A DNA stretch of 64,000 bases from an uncultured Clostridia bacterium (GTDB lineage Bacteria > Bacillota > Clostridia > Monoglobales > Monoglobaceae): contig CAKSFQ010000003.1 in the NCBI GenBank assembly GCA_934454115.1, forward strand, positions 1-64,000, written 5' to 3'. Positions within the stretch are counted from its first letter, which is position 1, and each line of letters starts with the position of its first letter. Positions 32,676 to 45,831 of this stretch are shown here, piece after piece. The notes below the pieces were generated by a model that searched no databases, was not told the origin of the DNA, and saw nothing but the letters and a program-made list of their open reading frames with translations. The position numbers were made by a program, and so were the translations under genes.

Positions 32676-33815
32676 TTATTTAAAGATCTCACGCATTTTT
32701 TCAAAAAAGTTTTTGCTCTGCTTGTATTTCGAGGCGTCAACATTTTCATCAAAATGGCGGAGCAGATCTTTCTGCTTTTCGTTCAGGCCTTTCGGGATTT
32801 CCACCTTGATGGTGACATACTGGTCGCCACGCTGGTTGGAGTTGAGCTTCGGCACACCCTTGCCGCGCAGACGGAATACCGTGTTTGGCTGCGTCCCCTC
32901 CGGAATGTGATAAGAAACCTTGCCGTCTACGGTAGGAACCTGTACCTCAGCGCCCAGAGCCGCCTGTACAAAGGAGATGGGATAGTCGCACAGAATATCG
33001 TATCCCTGGCGGACAAACAGCTTATGATGCCGTACCCGAATGTTTAAAATCAGATCGCCGCTGGGACCGCCCTTGCTGCCGGCATCCCCTTCGCCGCGGA
33101 CATAAACCTGCTGACCGTCATCGATTCCGGCCGGAATCTTTACCCGCACCTTTTTGGGCTTTCTCACGCTGCCCTCGCCGTGACAAGCGGGACAAGGCGT
33201 CTTAATGATGGTGCCGCGGCCGCCGCAGGAATCACAGGGGCGGACACTCTGAAAACTGCCAAAGGCAGTTCGCTGCATAGAGCGTACCTGGCCGGTACCG
33301 TGACAGGTCGGACAGGTTTCCGGTGAGGTGCCGGCCGCTGCACCGCTGCCGCCGCAATCCGTACACCGCTCCAAATGGTTGACGGTGACGTCTTTTTCTA
33401 CGCCAAAGCATGCTTCCTCAAAGGTTAAGTCCACATTGTAGCTGATGTCTCTGCCACGCTGCGGCGCGTTCGGGTTTGCGCGCTGACCGCCAAAGCCGCC
33501 GCCAAAAAAGCTGCTGAAGATGTCGCCCACATCAAATCCGTCAAAACCGCCGCCGTAATTGCCGCCGTAGCCGCCGGCGGCGGGATCAAAGGCGGAATGG
33601 CCAAACTGGTCATACTTTTGCTTCTTTTCCGGGTCGCTCAGCACCTCGTAGGCCTCAGAGGCTTCTTTAAACTTTTTTTCGGCGCCCTCTTTATCGTCCG
33701 GATTTAAATCCGGATGATATTTTTTTGCAAGCTTTCGGTAGGCCTTTTTAATCTCGTCTGCCGATGCGTTTTTTTCAACGCCGAGAACCTCATAATAATC
33801 TCTTTTATCTGCCAT
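32676..33815 (-). CDS. dnaJ: Chaperone protein DnaJ
   Basis: 379 residues, type I J-protein. The J domain (1-70) contains HPD ([10 protein letters not shown]). A Gly/Phe-rich linker spans about 73-115. Four zinc-binding CxxCxGxG repeats are present ([32 protein letters not shown]). C-terminal substrate-binding domains follow. It stimulates DnaK ATPase. It lies 103 bp downstream of dnaK with a GC-rich hairpin between, and is controlled by the CIRCE upstream of hrcA. Confidence 0.97.
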   Translation of the reverse strand: MADKRDYYEVLGVEKNASADEIKKAYRKLAKKYHPDLNPDDKEGAEKKFKEASEAYEVLSDPEKKQKYDQFGHSAFDPAAGGYGGNYGGGFDGFDVGDIFSSFFGGGFGGQRANPNAPQRGRDISYNVDLTFEEACFGVEKDVTVNHLERCTDCGGSGAAAGTSPETCPTCHGTGQVRSMQRTAFGSFQSVRPCDSCGGRGTIIKTPCPACHGEGSVRKPKKVRVKIPAGIDDGQQVYVRGEGDAGSKGGPSGDLILNIRVRHHKLFVRQGYDILCDYPISFVQAALGAEVQVPTVDGKVSYHIPEGTQPNTVFRLRGKGVPKLNSNQRGDQYVTIKVEIPKGLNEKQKDLLRHFDENVDASKYKQSKNFFEKMREIFK

Positions 33816-33842
33816 AACAATAACCTCATTCTATTTGAAAAT

Positions 33843-33865
33843 GGGCGGACAAAAGCTGCCCGCCC
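33843..33865 (-). other. Hairpin in the dnaK-dnaJ gap
   Basis: On the minus strand GGGCGG (33865-33860) pairs with CCGCCC (33848-33843), followed by ATTTT. It is a short GC-rich stem that could lower dnaJ expression relative to dnaK or act in processing. Confidence 0.45.
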
Positions 33866-33918
33866 TTCCACCGATACCGATAGGACACCTCCGGCAGCGG
33901 CTTGATGCATGGAACTGT

Positions 33919-35772
<1,854 letters not shown>

Positions 35773-35801
35773 TCATCCTTTCTATATATAACTCGCTTGG
35801 T

Positions 35802-36383
35802 TTATTTGCTTACTTTTACCATAGAATGGCGGATTACTTTATCCTTGTAGAGGTATCCGCGCATCAGCTCTTCCAAAACGGTGTTTTCCTCCGCATCGCT
35901 TTCCTCCGTCATAACAGCGTTGTGCTTTTCGGGATCAAAGGGCGAACCGACAGCGTTCATCGCCGTCACACCAATATCGGAGAGCGCGTCCTCAAACTGT
36001 TTTTTCACCATCTTTACGCCGTCAAACAACCCGTTTTTGTCCGGGTTCTCTTCTCCGGCGGCTAGGGCGCGGTCTAAATTATCCAGCACCGGCAAAAGCT
36101 TTGCAATGGTGTCGCAGACCGCAACAGAATAAATATCGTCCTTTTCCCGTGCGGAACGCTTTTTAAAATTGTCAAACTCCGCAGCGGTGCGCATCAGACG
36201 ATCGGTCAGGTTTTTGACAGATTCCTGCGCTTTTAAAAGCGCAGTGTCCTCTTCCGGAACCGCTTCTGTCGTTGTGTTTTCTTCCGGTGTATCTTCCGGG
36301 TCTTGGGGTTGTGCCTCCTGTGTCTTTGGGGGTTCCGTTTCGGTCACCGTTTCTTTTTCTTTCTTTTCTTTATCTTGCTTCAT
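35802..36383 (-). CDS. grpE: Nucleotide exchange factor GrpE
   Basis: 193 residues. A long acidic, proline- and threonine-rich N-terminus (about 1-55) leads into the dimeric coiled coil (about 55-110) and the beta-rich head with FDGVKMVKKQFEDAL and NAVGSPFDPEKHNAVM. It releases ADP from DnaK. The second of two nearby ATGs (36383) is preferred because AAAGGAG is 9 bp upstream of it and abuts the first. It overlaps the end of hrcA by 14 bp. Confidence 0.95.
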   Translation of the reverse strand: MKQDKEKKEKETVTETEPPKTQEAQPQDPEDTPEENTTTEAVPEEDTALLKAQESVKNLTDRLMRTAAEFDNFKKRSAREKDDIYSVAVCDTIAKLLPVLDNLDRALAAGEENPDKNGLFDGVKMVKKQFEDALSDIGVTAMNAVGSPFDPEKHNAVMTEESDAEENTVLEELMRGYLYKDKVIRHSMVKVSK

Positions 36384-37476
36384 TGCTTTCATCTCCTTTG
36401 TTTGAAGGGTTCGGATTTAAGCGCTCCGGCGGTGCGCCCTCCAGGCGGCCGCTGAGCATCTTGCTGAGTTGCTTGGAGAAAAACCCGACCCCGGATACCA
36501 CCTTGGCATAATCCATACGGGTGGGGCCGACCACGCCAATGATGCCGGTCAGATCGGAGCCAACCTTGTAAGTGGAGAGCACCACACTGTTGCTTTTCAG
36601 TTCCGGCAGCTCGTTCTCATCCCCGATAAAGACCTTGACCTCACCGTCCTTCATTTCGGGAAGATCGCCGATCAGTTTACCCAGGCTTTGCTTATTATCA
36701 AAAAATTCAAGAATCTCTTTAATTTTTTGAATATCGTTGTATTCCGGAAAACGCAGAATGTTGGTAGAACCCTCCAGATACACCTCACGTTTGTCGATTT
36801 CCGAGATGGCCTCGTGCACCAGCTCCAAAACGGAGGATAAAATCTCCGGGTTGCAGCCGAGCGCATTGACGACCTCAATAATACGGTTCAGGTTGATTTC
36901 CGAACGGGTATAGCCGACCAGATTCTGATTTAAAATCTCGGTCATCTGGGTTAAAACTTTTTCATCCACACGCTCGCGCAGGCGCAGCAGCTTGTTTTTG
37001 ATCAGCCCGGAACTGTCGGAAACAATCACCATGATCGTTTTTTCATCCACCAGAACCAGTTTAATCCCCTTGATGGTGCCGTACTCAATGGTTGGTACCA
37101 TGCCGAAGGTAGGAAGATTGGTGATACCGGAAAAAGCAGCGGAGACATCCTTGACAATCTTGTCAAGCTCCCGGATCTTATGCAGCATAACGCTGCGCAT
37201 CTGCTGAATCTCGCCGGTTGTCATGCGGTAACGCTCCATCAGAGAGTCAACATAAAACCGAAAACCCTGACTGGAGGGAATCCGCCCGGCCGAGGTGTGC
37301 GGCTGTACCAGAAACCCCATCTCTTCCAAGTCACCCATCTCATTGCGGATGGTGGCGGCGCTCAGATTCAAATCCGTGTTTTTGGCAATGCTTCTGGAGC
37401 CGACCGGTTCCGCGTTTTGGATATAGCCTTCCACAATGGCACGCAATATTGATTTTTTTCGATCATCCAATGCCAT
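36370..37476 (-). CDS. hrcA: Heat-inducible transcription repressor HrcA
   Basis: 368 residues. The N-terminal winged helix (DDRKKSILRAIVEGYIQ and then TIRNEMGDLEEMGFL) and the SAGRIPSSQGFRFYVD segment are signature parts. A GAF-like dimerisation domain follows, with the C-terminal GPTRMDYAKVVSGVGF motif. It represses its own operon by binding CIRCE, whose activity depends on GroEL in known systems. First gene of the operon, with a perfect CIRCE between promoter and start. Confidence 0.97.
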   Translation of the reverse strand: MALDDRKKSILRAIVEGYIQNAEPVGSRSIAKNTDLNLSAATIRNEMGDLEEMGFLVQPHTSAGRIPSSQGFRFYVDSLMERYRMTTGEIQQMRSVMLHKIRELDKIVKDVSAAFSGITNLPTFGMVPTIEYGTIKGIKLVLVDEKTIMVIVSDSSGLIKNKLLRLRERVDEKVLTQMTEILNQNLVGYTRSEINLNRIIEVVNALGCNPEILSSVLELVHEAISEIDKREVYLEGSTNILRFPEYNDIQKIKEILEFFDNKQSLGKLIGDLPEMKDGEVKVFIGDENELPELKSNSVVLSTYKVGSDLTGIIGVVGPTRMDYAKVVSGVGFFSKQLSKMLSGRLEGAPPERLNPNPSNKGDESNEAR

Positions 37477-37501
37477 AGTATCATCTCCAAAAAGTGTTTT
37501 G

Positions 37502-37528
37502 TTAGCACTCGCTCCTATAGAGTGCTAA
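37502..37528 (-). promoter_or_regulatory. CIRCE operator
   Basis: TTAGCACTC (37502-37510), nine bases, GAGTGCTAA (37520-37528): a perfect match to the CIRCE consensus, 25 bp upstream of hrcA and just downstream of the promoter. It is the HrcA binding site. Confidence 0.97.
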
Positions 37529-37541
37529 AACCTTTATGGAT

Positions 37542-37570
37542 AGAATAGCACGAGTGTTGGTATTTGTCAA
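37542..37570 (-). promoter_or_regulatory. Promoter of the hrcA-grpE-dnaK-dnaJ operon
   Basis: On the minus strand TTGACA (37570-37565), 17 bp, TATTCT (37547-37542). Transcription should start within or at the CIRCE. Confidence 0.88.
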
Positions 37571-37717
37571 GGATTTTTCAAAAAAATTTCCACAAAATTC
37601 ATCCGTCTGTACAAAAAGAAAGTATGCGTAATTTTTGAAATGATGAAAAAAAGAAGAAATGGGGGTGTTTTCTGGAAACAGAGGGAGGAGATTTTTGCAG
37701 AAAGTTTTTGAAAACAC

Positions 37718-37747
37718 TTGAAATCACAAGATAGGGTATGCTATAAT
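37718..37747 (+). promoter_or_regulatory. Promoter of uvrB-uvrA
   Basis: TTGAAA (37718-37723), 18 bp, TATAAT (37742-37747). A LexA box of the GAAC-N4-GTTC type is not seen around it. The spacer 37571-37717 holds nothing else recognisable. Confidence 0.72.
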
Positions 37748-37793
37748 CAAAAATTATGAATCGTGTCGAAATGACAATACGGAGGTGACAAGG

Positions 37794-39758
37794 ATGCAGT
37801 TTCAGGTCGTATCAAAATACCGGCCGGCCGGAGATCAGCCGGAGGCAATCGGAAAGATTGCGGACGGAATTTTGCGGGGCGATCGGTTTCAGACGCTGAT
37901 GGGGGTCACCGGCAGCGGAAAAACCTTTACCATGGCAAACGTGATTGAAAAGGTACAAAAGCCGACGCTGGTTCTGGCGCACAATAAGACGCTTGCGGCG
38001 CAGCTTTGCAGCGAGTTTAAGGAGATCTTTCCGCATAACGCGGTTGAATATTTTGTTTCGTACTATGACTATTATCAGCCGGAGGCGTATATTCCGCATT
38101 CGGACACCTATATTGAAAAGGACGCCTCCACCAACGAGGAAATCGATAAACTGCGGCACAGCGCCACGGCAGCGCTGTTTGAACGCAGGGACGTGATTAT
38201 CGTAGCCAGCGTCTCCTGTATCTACGGCCTCGGCGATCCGATCGATTACAACAATATGGTGGTATCCTTGCGGCCGGGCATGGAAAAGGACCGTGACGAG
38301 GTCATTGCCAAGCTGATTGAGATTCAGTATGAGCGTAATGAGATGAACTTTGTCAGAAACAAGTTTCGGGTGCGCGGCGATGTGCTGGATATATTTCCGT
38401 CGGATTCTTCATCGTTGGCCGTGCGCGTGGAGTTTTTCGGAGACGAGGTGGAGCGGATCTGTGACTTTAACCCGGTGACCGGCGAAATCGTTGCAGAACG
38501 CAAGCATGTGGCGATTTATCCGGCGTCGCACTATGTCACTACGGCAGAAAAGCGGGAAAAGGCAATTGAAAGCATTGAAGAAGAACTGGCCGCACAGCTG
38601 CAATACCTCCGCAGCGAAAATAAGCTGATTGAGGCGCAGCGGCTGGAGCAGCGCACGCACTATGATATTGAGATGATGCGCGAGACGGGATTCTGTAACG
38701 GAATCGAGAATTATTCGCGCCACATCAGCGGCCGCGCAGCGGGAAGTCCGCCGTTTACGCTGATTGATTACCTTCCGGATGACTTTTTGCTGTTTGTGGA
38801 CGAATCCCATGTCACCCTGCCGCAGGTGCGCGCCATGTACGCCGGCGACCATTCCCGGAAAGAGAATTTGGTAAAGTACGGATTTCGGCTGCCGTCGGCG
38901 TTTGATAACCGTCCGCTGACCTTTGACGAGTTTTACGCCAAGCTGAATCAGGCGGTCTTTGTCAGTGCGACGCCGGCCGATTTTGAAAAGGAGCAGTCAA
39001 CGCAGATTGTAGAGCAGATTATCCGTCCGACCGGGCTCTTGGATCCTGAGATTTCCGTGCGCCCCATCACCGGGCAGATTGACGATCTGTACGGCGAAAT
39101 CTGCGCAAGAACCGAAAAGGACGAGCGCGTTCTGGTAACCACGCTGACGAAAAAGATGGCGGAGCGGCTGACGGAGTATCTGGAGGAAATGGGCGTCAAG
39201 GTGCGCTATCTGCACTCAGACGTCCATACCATCGAGCGGATGGAGATTATCCGCGATCTGCGGCTGGGCGTATTTGACGTTTTGGTGGGGATCAACCTTC
39301 TGCGTGAGGGGCTGGATATCCCGGAGGTATCGCTGGTTGCCATTTTGGATGCCGATAAAGAAGGCTTTTTGCGCAGCGAGACCTCGCTGATTCAGACGAT
39401 CGGCCGTGCCGCTCGTAACGCGGAGGGAACGGTAATCATGTACGCCGATACGGTGACAAGATCGATGGACGTTGCAATCACCGAGACCAATCGGCGGCGG
39501 CAACTGCAAAAGGCCTTTAACGAGGCGCACGGGATCACGCCAAAGACGATCCGCAAAGAGGTGCACGAGGTGATTGAGGCAACCCAGGCAGTCACGGTAC
39601 CGAGAAGCAAGGGTAAGCGTGAGGAGACGCCGGATAGCGCAAAGACCGTTGCAGAACTGACAATGGAGATGAAGAAGGCGGCAGAGTTGCTGCAGTTTGA
39701 GCTTGCGGCGCAGATCCGTGATGAAATCAAAAGGCTTGAGGCACAGGAGGATATGTGA
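37794..39758 (+). CDS. uvrB: UvrABC system protein B
   Basis: 654 residues, the damage-verification helicase of nucleotide excision repair. Walker [10 protein letters not shown] (about 39-47), the beta-hairpin [12 protein letters not shown] (about 92-103), the DESH-type box FVDESHVT, the helicase motifs [10 protein letters not shown] and QTIGRAARN, and a C-terminal UVR motif ([16 protein letters not shown]). The ATG at 37794 is 6 bp after GGAGGTG; an earlier in-frame GTG is part of that site. Its stop overlaps the uvrA start. Confidence 0.97.
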   Translation: MQFQVVSKYRPAGDQPEAIGKIADGILRGDRFQTLMGVTGSGKTFTMANVIEKVQKPTLVLAHNKTLAAQLCSEFKEIFPHNAVEYFVSYYDYYQPEAYIPHSDTYIEKDASTNEEIDKLRHSATAALFERRDVIIVASVSCIYGLGDPIDYNNMVVSLRPGMEKDRDEVIAKLIEIQYERNEMNFVRNKFRVRGDVLDIFPSDSSSLAVRVEFFGDEVERICDFNPVTGEIVAERKHVAIYPASHYVTTAEKREKAIESIEEELAAQLQYLRSENKLIEAQRLEQRTHYDIEMMRETGFCNGIENYSRHISGRAAGSPPFTLIDYLPDDFLLFVDESHVTLPQVRAMYAGDHSRKENLVKYGFRLPSAFDNRPLTFDEFYAKLNQAVFVSATPADFEKEQSTQIVEQIIRPTGLLDPEISVRPITGQIDDLYGEICARTEKDERVLVTTLTKKMAERLTEYLEEMGVKVRYLHSDVHTIERMEIIRDLRLGVFDVLVGINLLREGLDIPEVSLVAILDADKEGFLRSETSLIQTIGRAARNAEGTVIMYADTVTRSMDVAITETNRRRQLQKAFNEAHGITPKTIRKEVHEVIEATQAVTVPRSKGKREETPDSAKTVAELTMEMKKAAELLQFELAAQIRDEIKRLEAQEDM

Positions 39759-42601
39759 TGGAAAATCAATATATTGTAGTAAAAGGTGCAAAAGAGCATA
39801 ACTTAAAAAACATTGACGTAAAGATTCCCAGGGACAAGCTGGTTGTTTTAACCGGCCTGAGCGGCTCCGGCAAGTCCTCGCTGGCGTTTGAGACGATTTA
39901 TGCCGAGGGGCAGCGCCGCTACGTGGAATCCCTGTCGGCATACGCGAGACAGTTTTTGGGACAGATGGAAAAGCCGGACGTGGAGTCGATTGAGGGGCTT
40001 TCACCGGCGATTTCGATCGATCAGAAAACGACCAGCCGAAATCCGCGCTCGACCGTCGGTACGGTCACCGAGGTGTATGACTATATCCGATTGTTGTTTG
40101 CACGCATCGGCGTGCCGCACTGTCCGAAGTGCGGCAAAGAGATTAAACCGCAGTCGATCGATCAGATTGTGGACACGGTTAAGGCGCTGCCGGAAAAAAC
40201 CAAGTTTCAGATTTTGGCGCCGGTGGCACGCGGACGGAAGGGCGAGTTTGTCAAGACCTTTCAGGACGCCAGAAAGAAAGGTTTTGTAAGGGTGAGAGTT
40301 GACGGCGAGATGCTGGAGCTGGGCGAGGAAATCCCCCGGCTGGATAAGCAAAAAAAACATACCATTGAGATTGTAGTAGACCGCCTTGTCGTGAAAGAGG
40401 GAATGGAAAAACGGCTGACCGATTCCATGGAGACGGCGCTGCAGATGGCGGACGGACTTGCGTTTGTGGATATTATCGGCGGCGATACCCTGTATTTTAG
40501 CCAGAACTATGCCTGTGATGACTGCGGCATCAGTATTGAAGAGCTGACGCCGCGTATGTTTTCGTTTAATACGCCGTACGGCGCATGTCCAACCTGTACC
40601 GGACTTGGCAATATTGTCAAGATTGACCCCGATCTGGTGATTCCGGATCGGAGCCTCAGCATCAACCAGGGCGCGATTTTGGGCAGCGGCTGGAGCGGGA
40701 CAGAATCCGGCAGCATTTCACGGATGTACTATGAGGGCATGGCATCGCACTACGGATTCTCGCTCGATACGCCGATCCGGGATTTGCCGGAGGGAATTTT
40801 GGATAAGATTCTCTACGGTACGGGCAATGAAAAAATCAAGCTGACCTATGACCGCAAGTATGCCAAGGGCATGCAGCTTGCGCGGTTTGAGGGTGTGATT
40901 CATAACTTAGAGCGCAGACACCGCGAGACCAACTCTGAATGGGCAAAGGCAGAAATCGAGACCTTTATGGTGAACATGCCGTGTCCCGACTGCGGCGGCA
41001 CCCGGCTGCGCAAAGAGACGCTTGCGGTGACGATTGACGGTAAAAATATTCACGAGATATGCAGTCTTTCCATTACAAGGGCACGGGATTTCTTTGTGAC
41101 GCTGCGCGAGAAACTCACGCAGAAGGAGTCGATCATTGCCAAGCAAATTTTAAAAGAGATTGACGCGCGGCTGACCTTTTTGGTTAATGTGGGGCTCGAC
41201 TATTTAACCCTGTCGCGCAGCGCCGGAACACTGTCCGGCGGCGAGGCGCAGAGGATTCGTCTGGCTACGCAGATCGGATCCGGTCTGATGGGGGTTGTTT
41301 ATATCCTGGACGAGCCGAGTATCGGGCTGCACCAACGGGATAATGATCGGCTGATTGCCACCTTAAAGCATCTGCGCGATTTGGGCAACACCCTGCTTGT
41401 GGTGGAGCATGACGAGGATACCATGCTTGCGGCCGACCATATCATTGACATCGGTCCCGGCGCCGGGATTCACGGCGGTGAAATTGTGGCACAGGGAACG
41501 GCACAGGAGATCATGCAGTGCGTTTCGTCAGAGACCGGCCTGTACCTGAGCGGAAAAAAGAAGATCGAAGTCCCCAAAAAGCGCCGCAAAGGAAACGGCA
41601 ACAAGCTGGAGCTTTTGGGCGTTGCGCAAAATAATCTGAAAAATATCAACGTAAAGATTCCGCTTGGGACGTTCACTTGTATTACCGGAGTGTCGGGCAG
41701 CGGAAAAAGCTCGCTGGTGAATGAGGTTTTGTACAAGGTGCTGGCCAATGAACTGAACGGCGCTAAAAAGCATCCTGGAAAGTTTCATAAAATCAAGGGG
41801 CTGGAGTATCTGGATAAGGTGATTGCCATTGACCAGTCGCCGATCGGAAGAACGCCGCGCAGTAACCCGGCGACCTATACCGGGCTGTTTGGCGATATCC
41901 GCAGTCTGTTTGCCATGACGCCGGAGGCAAAATCCCGCGGTTACGGCCCCGGCCGCTTTAGCTTTAACGTAAAGGGCGGCCGCTGCGAATCCTGCAGCGG
42001 TGACGGAATTATCTGTATTGAAATGCACTTTTTGCCGGATGTTTATGTGCCCTGTGAGGTGTGCCACGGCAAGCGATACAATCGGGAGACGCTGGAGGTA
42101 CGTTATAAAGGGAAAAATATCTATGATGTGCTGGAAATGACGGTAGAGGAGGGGTGTGCCTTTTTTGAAAACATCCCCAAAATTCAGCGTAAGCTGCAAA
42201 CGCTTTATGATGTGGGGCTTGGGTATATCAAAATCGGCCAACCCTCTACTACGCTGTCCGGCGGTGAGGCACAGCGTGTCAAGCTTGCAACCGAGCTGAG
42301 CCGGCGCGGCACGGGAAAGACGATTTATATCCTGGATGAGCCGACTACCGGCCTGCATACGGCAGATGTGCATAAGCTGGTAGAGGTGCTGCAAAAGCTG
42401 GTGGATGTCGGAAACACCGTAGTTGTGATCGAGCATAATCTGAATATGATTAAAACGGCGGATTATCTGATCGATTTGGGGCCGGAGGGCGGCGAAGGCG
42501 GCGGAGAAATTGTTGTCTCCGGCACGCCGGAAAAGGTGGCAAAATGCGTGACGTCCTACACCGGACAATATTTAAAGCCTTATTTGGGAAAAACAAAGTA
42601 G
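39758..42601 (+). CDS. uvrA: UvrABC system protein A
   Basis: 947 residues, the damage-recognition ATPase. Two ABC modules: Walker [10 protein letters not shown] (about 33) and GVSGSGKSS (about 645), with signatures [14 protein letters not shown] and [14 protein letters not shown]. Zinc sites [14 protein letters not shown]...CPTCTG and the C-terminal CESCSGDG...CEVCHGKR are present. The ATG at 39758, with AGGAGG 6 bp upstream, overlaps the uvrB stop (TGATG). uvrC is not in the window. Confidence 0.97.
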   Translation: MENQYIVVKGAKEHNLKNIDVKIPRDKLVVLTGLSGSGKSSLAFETIYAEGQRRYVESLSAYARQFLGQMEKPDVESIEGLSPAISIDQKTTSRNPRSTVGTVTEVYDYIRLLFARIGVPHCPKCGKEIKPQSIDQIVDTVKALPEKTKFQILAPVARGRKGEFVKTFQDARKKGFVRVRVDGEMLELGEEIPRLDKQKKHTIEIVVDRLVVKEGMEKRLTDSMETALQMADGLAFVDIIGGDTLYFSQNYACDDCGISIEELTPRMFSFNTPYGACPTCTGLGNIVKIDPDLVIPDRSLSINQGAILGSGWSGTESGSISRMYYEGMASHYGFSLDTPIRDLPEGILDKILYGTGNEKIKLTYDRKYAKGMQLARFEGVIHNLERRHRETNSEWAKAEIETFMVNMPCPDCGGTRLRKETLAVTIDGKNIHEICSLSITRARDFFVTLREKLTQKESIIAKQILKEIDARLTFLVNVGLDYLTLSRSAGTLSGGEAQRIRLATQIGSGLMGVVYILDEPSIGLHQRDNDRLIATLKHLRDLGNTLLVVEHDEDTMLAADHIIDIGPGAGIHGGEIVAQGTAQEIMQCVSSETGLYLSGKKKIEVPKKRRKGNGNKLELLGVAQNNLKNINVKIPLGTFTCITGVSGSGKSSLVNEVLYKVLANELNGAKKHPGKFHKIKGLEYLDKVIAIDQSPIGRTPRSNPATYTGLFGDIRSLFAMTPEAKSRGYGPGRFSFNVKGGRCESCSGDGIICIEMHFLPDVYVPCEVCHGKRYNRETLEVRYKGKNIYDVLEMTVEEGCAFFENIPKIQRKLQTLYDVGLGYIKIGQPSTTLSGGEAQRVKLATELSRRGTGKTIYILDEPTTGLHTADVHKLVEVLQKLVDVGNTVVVIEHNLNMIKTADYLIDLGPEGGEGGGEIVVSGTPEKVAKCVTSYTGQYLKPYLGKTK

Positions 42602-42651
42602 AAAATTGGCGCAAAAATGCAAAAAAAGGCAAAGCAGCGCAGAAATTTTTA

Positions 42652-42680
42652 TTGACGTGATTTGGGCGTAGTGGTATAAT
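42652..42680 (+). promoter_or_regulatory. Promoter of the histidine cluster
   Basis: TTGACG (42652-42657), 17 bp, TATAAT (42675-42680), 30 bp before the hisZG start. The leader is too short for a T-box or leader-peptide attenuator. Confidence 0.82.
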
Positions 42681-42710
42681 ATATGAAATTAGGTTGTGGA
42701 GTGATTTCGA

Positions 42711-44360
42711 TTGAAAAATGAGCAGGTAACTCATACACCGCAAGGCCTGGCAGATGTTTTGTGGGAAGAAGCGGAATTAAAATTTCATATCGAGACGGTG
42801 GCAAGATCCATTTTTAAGCAAAACGGCTATAAAATGGTTGAGACGCCGACTTTTGAATATTTTGATGTTTATCATACGGCAACGCCGAACCATGCGGAGA
42901 GTATGTTTAAGTTTTTTGACGCAGACGGTCGTACGCTGGCGTTGCGGCCGGATTTTACGACATCGATTGCCCGGCTTGCGGCGACCAAACCGCTCGGCGG
43001 CAGCTTGCCGCTGCGGCTTTGTTACGCCGGTAACGCGTTTCAAAATGATGAGGCGTTCAGTAAGGCCAGACAACGGGAGTTTTCGCAGGTCGGTATTGAG
43101 CTGATCGGTGAAAACAGCGCCCGTGCGGATGCGGAGGTCATTCGCATCGCCATTGAAACGCTAACAGCGGCCGGAATGCGGCAGTTTCAGATTGACATTG
43201 GTCAGGTCGGCTATTTTTTGAGCCTGGCAAGCGCGGCAAAGCTTGACGATGAGGCGGCGGATGCACTGCGTCAGATGATCAACGACAAGGATTTTGTCGC
43301 GATCGAAAACTTTTTAGAGGGTTTTCCCATGCCGCAGGATTTAAAGGATATCATGATGGATCTTCCCAATCAGTTCGGGACGGTCGGCGTGATCGATGCC
43401 GCAATCAAGCGGGAGGGGATCCCGGGCGATGCCAAGGCGGCGCTGGAGAATTTAAAGCAGGTTTATGATATTTTAAAGGAACAGGGGCTGGAACAGTATA
43501 TCACCATCGATCTCGGTATGGTGCCGCATATGGACTATTACACCGGGCTGATTTTTAAAGGGGTTGCGCACGGCGTCGGATTTCCGATTTGTTCCGGCGG
43601 CCGGTATGATAATTTGATGGAAAAATTCGGCCGCAGGCTGCCGGCAACCGGGGTTGCCATCGGCCTGGAACGCCTGATGGCAGCGCTCAGAGACGAGGAG
43701 GTCAAGACAGAGAGCGCAGTCGAAAAGGAATATTTGACGGTAGCGCTTGCCAAAGGACGCCTGGCGGAGCTTTCCATCGATATTTTTGAACGTCTCGGCT
43801 TTGATGTGGCTGAGATGAAAACCAAGACGCGCAAGCTGGTTTTTGCGGATGAAAAAAGAAAATTCCGTTTTATTCTGGTTAAGGCGTCGGACGTCCCGAC
43901 TTATGTGGAATACGGCGCGGCCGACATCGGCATTGTCGGGAAGGATACGCTGCTTGAGAGCGGTAAAAACCTGTATGAGGTACTGGATTTGGGATTTGGC
44001 GCATGCAAGATGGCGGTTGCAGGGCCGGAAGCCATGCGCGGCAAATTAGAGGGCAGAAACATTATGCGTGTTGCCAGCAAGTACCCGGAAATCGCGAGAG
44101 AGTATTTTCACAGATCCAAAGGGCAGACGGTGGATATCATCAAGCTGAACGGCTCGGTGGAGCTTGGGCCGCTGGTGGGTCTGTCCGACGTGATCGTCGA
44201 TATCGTAGAAAGCGGGAAAACGCTGTACGAAAACGGACTGGCCGTGCTGGAAGATGTTTGTCCGCTCAGTGCAAGACTGGTGGTAAACCGGGTAAGCATG
44301 AAGCTGCAGCGCGAGACGATTCTGCGCCTGATTCACGAAATGAAAGGGGAACTGCACTGA
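42711..44360 (+). CDS. hisZG: Fused HisZ-HisG: ATP phosphoribosyltransferase regulatory and catalytic subunits
   Basis: 549 residues with no internal stop. Residues 1-328 are HisZ, a class II histidyl-tRNA-synthetase-like regulatory subunit ([14 protein letters not shown], the [15 protein letters not shown] segment and the motif 3-like [10 protein letters not shown]). Residues about 341-549 are short-form HisG ([11 protein letters not shown], the [11 protein letters not shown] segment and [13 protein letters not shown]). They catalyse ATP + PRPP to phosphoribosyl-ATP, the first histidine step. In most Bacillota these are two genes; here a linker of about 12 residues joins them. The start is TTG with GGAGTGA 8 bp upstream. 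It overlaps hisA (TGATG). Confidence 0.93.
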   Translation: MKNEQVTHTPQGLADVLWEEAELKFHIETVARSIFKQNGYKMVETPTFEYFDVYHTATPNHAESMFKFFDADGRTLALRPDFTTSIARLAATKPLGGSLPLRLCYAGNAFQNDEAFSKARQREFSQVGIELIGENSARADAEVIRIAIETLTAAGMRQFQIDIGQVGYFLSLASAAKLDDEAADALRQMINDKDFVAIENFLEGFPMPQDLKDIMMDLPNQFGTVGVIDAAIKREGIPGDAKAALENLKQVYDILKEQGLEQYITIDLGMVPHMDYYTGLIFKGVAHGVGFPICSGGRYDNLMEKFGRRLPATGVAIGLERLMAALRDEEVKTESAVEKEYLTVALAKGRLAELSIDIFERLGFDVAEMKTKTRKLVFADEKRKFRFILVKASDVPTYVEYGAADIGIVGKDTLLESGKNLYEVLDLGFGACKMAVAGPEAMRGKLEGRNIMRVASKYPEIAREYFHRSKGQTVDIIKLNGSVELGPLVGLSDVIVDIVESGKTLYENGLAVLEDVCPLSARLVVNRVSMKLQRETILRLIHEMKGELH

Positions 44361-45073
44361 TGCGCTTATATCCTGCCATTGATATCATTGACGGACAGTG
44401 CGTCCGTCTGTCCCAAGGGGATTATGAAAAAAAAACAACTTATGCCAAGGATCCCGTCAGCGTTGCGGAAAAGTGGCAGCAGCAGGGCGCGGAGTTTTTG
44501 CATCTGGTGGATTTAGACGGGGCAAAAACGGGCACGATGCCGAATTTTGAACTGGTAAAGAAAATTGCAAAAACACTTTCGATCCCGGTGGAAATCGGCG
44601 GCGGTATCCGTGACCTTGATGCGGTTAAAAAGTATTTGGACGCCGGCGTATACCGCGTGATTCTCGGCACGGCCGCGCTCAGACAGCCGGAACTGGCAGA
44701 GCGTGCCGTGGCACAATACGGTGATCGGATTGTGGTCGGCATTGATGCCAAGGACAATATGGTTGCCGTCAGCGGCTGGGAAGAGGTCAGCGGCGTTTCT
44801 GCTTTGGATCTTGCAAAACGGATGGAGAGAATCGGCGTATCTACCGTGATTTATACCGATATTGCAACGGACGGAATGCTAAGCGGCCCCAATTTGTCTG
44901 CGATGCAAACCATGACAGAGCATGTCACGATGCACGTGGTTGCGTCCGGCGGTGTGACAACGCTTTCGGATTTGCAAAACCTGAAAAAAACAGGCGTCGA
45001 AGGCGCCATTGTCGGCAAGGCGCTCTATACCGGCAACCTTTCCTTGCCGGAAGCGGTTGCGGTGTGCCGATAA
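44360..45073 (+). CDS. hisA: ProFAR isomerase (histidine biosynthesis)
   Basis: 237 residues, TIM barrel with the HisA opening RLYPAIDIIDGQCVRL (Asp in position 8-9 as catalytic base), HLVDLDGAKTG, VEIGGGIRD and the C-terminal phosphate site ASGGVTTLSD and GAIVGKALY. It isomerises the aminoaldose ProFAR to the aminoketose PRFAR. It could be a PriA-like dual enzyme; the sequence alone does not settle this. It starts on the hisZG stop codon. hisF and hisH, its usual neighbours, are absent here. Confidence 0.95.
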   Translation: MRLYPAIDIIDGQCVRLSQGDYEKKTTYAKDPVSVAEKWQQQGAEFLHLVDLDGAKTGTMPNFELVKKIAKTLSIPVEIGGGIRDLDAVKKYLDAGVYRVILGTAALRQPELAERAVAQYGDRIVVGIDAKDNMVAVSGWEEVSGVSALDLAKRMERIGVSTVIYTDIATDGMLSGPNLSAMQTMTEHVTMHVVASGGVTTLSDLQNLKKTGVEGAIVGKALYTGNLSLPEAVAVCR

Positions 45074-45119
45074 AGGATGATTTGTGCCTAAAAATTACAT
45101 GGACAGAAGGGTGATTACA

Positions 45120-45761
45120 ATGGATTTTATCAAAGAACTGAAGTTTGACGAAAAAGGGTTAATCCCGGCGATCGCGCAGGACGCAGTCAGCGGTGAGGTG
45201 TTGATGTGCGCGTATATGAACGAGGAAAGCTTAAGGCTGACCATGGAGACGGGGCACGCGACCTATTTCAGCCGCAGCCGTCAGGAATTGTGGGAAAAAG
45301 GTGCGCATTCCGGCAATCTTCAGCATGTACAGGCGATGTATGTGGACTGTGACGGCGACGCATTGGTTTTAAAAATCCGTCAGGACGGCGCAGCTTGCCA
45401 CACCGGCAATTTTTCATGCTTTTACCGCAAGGTGGTTGACGGTAAGCTGGTTGAGATACCGACCAACTTTATCGCAACGCCGAAAATTTTATATGATGTT
45501 TACAATGTCATTGTCGATCGGGTAAAGAACCCGAAGGAAGGCTCTTATACCAACTATTTGTTTGAAAAGGGCATAGATAAAATGCTGAAAAAGGTGGGCG
45601 AGGAATCGGCCGAGGTGATTATCGCGTCCAAAAATTATGTAAAATCCGAGGTGCAGTACGAGACGGCGGATCTGATGTATCATCTTTCCGTTGTTTTGGT
45701 AGAACAGGGACTTACCTGGGACGATGTGTTCTCAGAGCTGGCATCTCGTTACCAAAAATAA
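45120..45761 (+). CDS. hisIE: Bifunctional phosphoribosyl-AMP cyclohydrolase/phosphoribosyl-ATP pyrophosphatase
   Basis: 213 residues. The HisI part (about 1-115) has [24 protein letters not shown] and zinc ligands in the VDCDGDAL and [12 protein letters not shown] segments. The HisE part (about 122-213) has the helical pyrophosphatase motif [15 protein letters not shown] and ETADLMYHL. It performs histidine steps 2 and 3. The ATG at 45120 (GAAGGGTG upstream) matches the usual start; a GTG at 45084 with AAAGGATG is also possible and would add 12 residues. Confidence 0.95.
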   Translation: MDFIKELKFDEKGLIPAIAQDAVSGEVLMCAYMNEESLRLTMETGHATYFSRSRQELWEKGAHSGNLQHVQAMYVDCDGDALVLKIRQDGAACHTGNFSCFYRKVVDGKLVEIPTNFIATPKILYDVYNVIVDRVKNPKEGSYTNYLFEKGIDKMLKKVGEESAEVIIASKNYVKSEVQYETADLMYHLSVVLVEQGLTWDDVFSELASRYQK

Positions 45762-45831
45762 GCAGAGAAAATAAAAGGAATGTCGAAACAGAATAAATTT
45801 TGAAGCCGGTCAGGGCGAAAGGAGATTTATC

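Noticed and set aside
42681..42710. T-box or leader-peptide attenuator for the his cluster
   Set aside because: The leader is about 25-30 nt, far too short, and has no His codon run.
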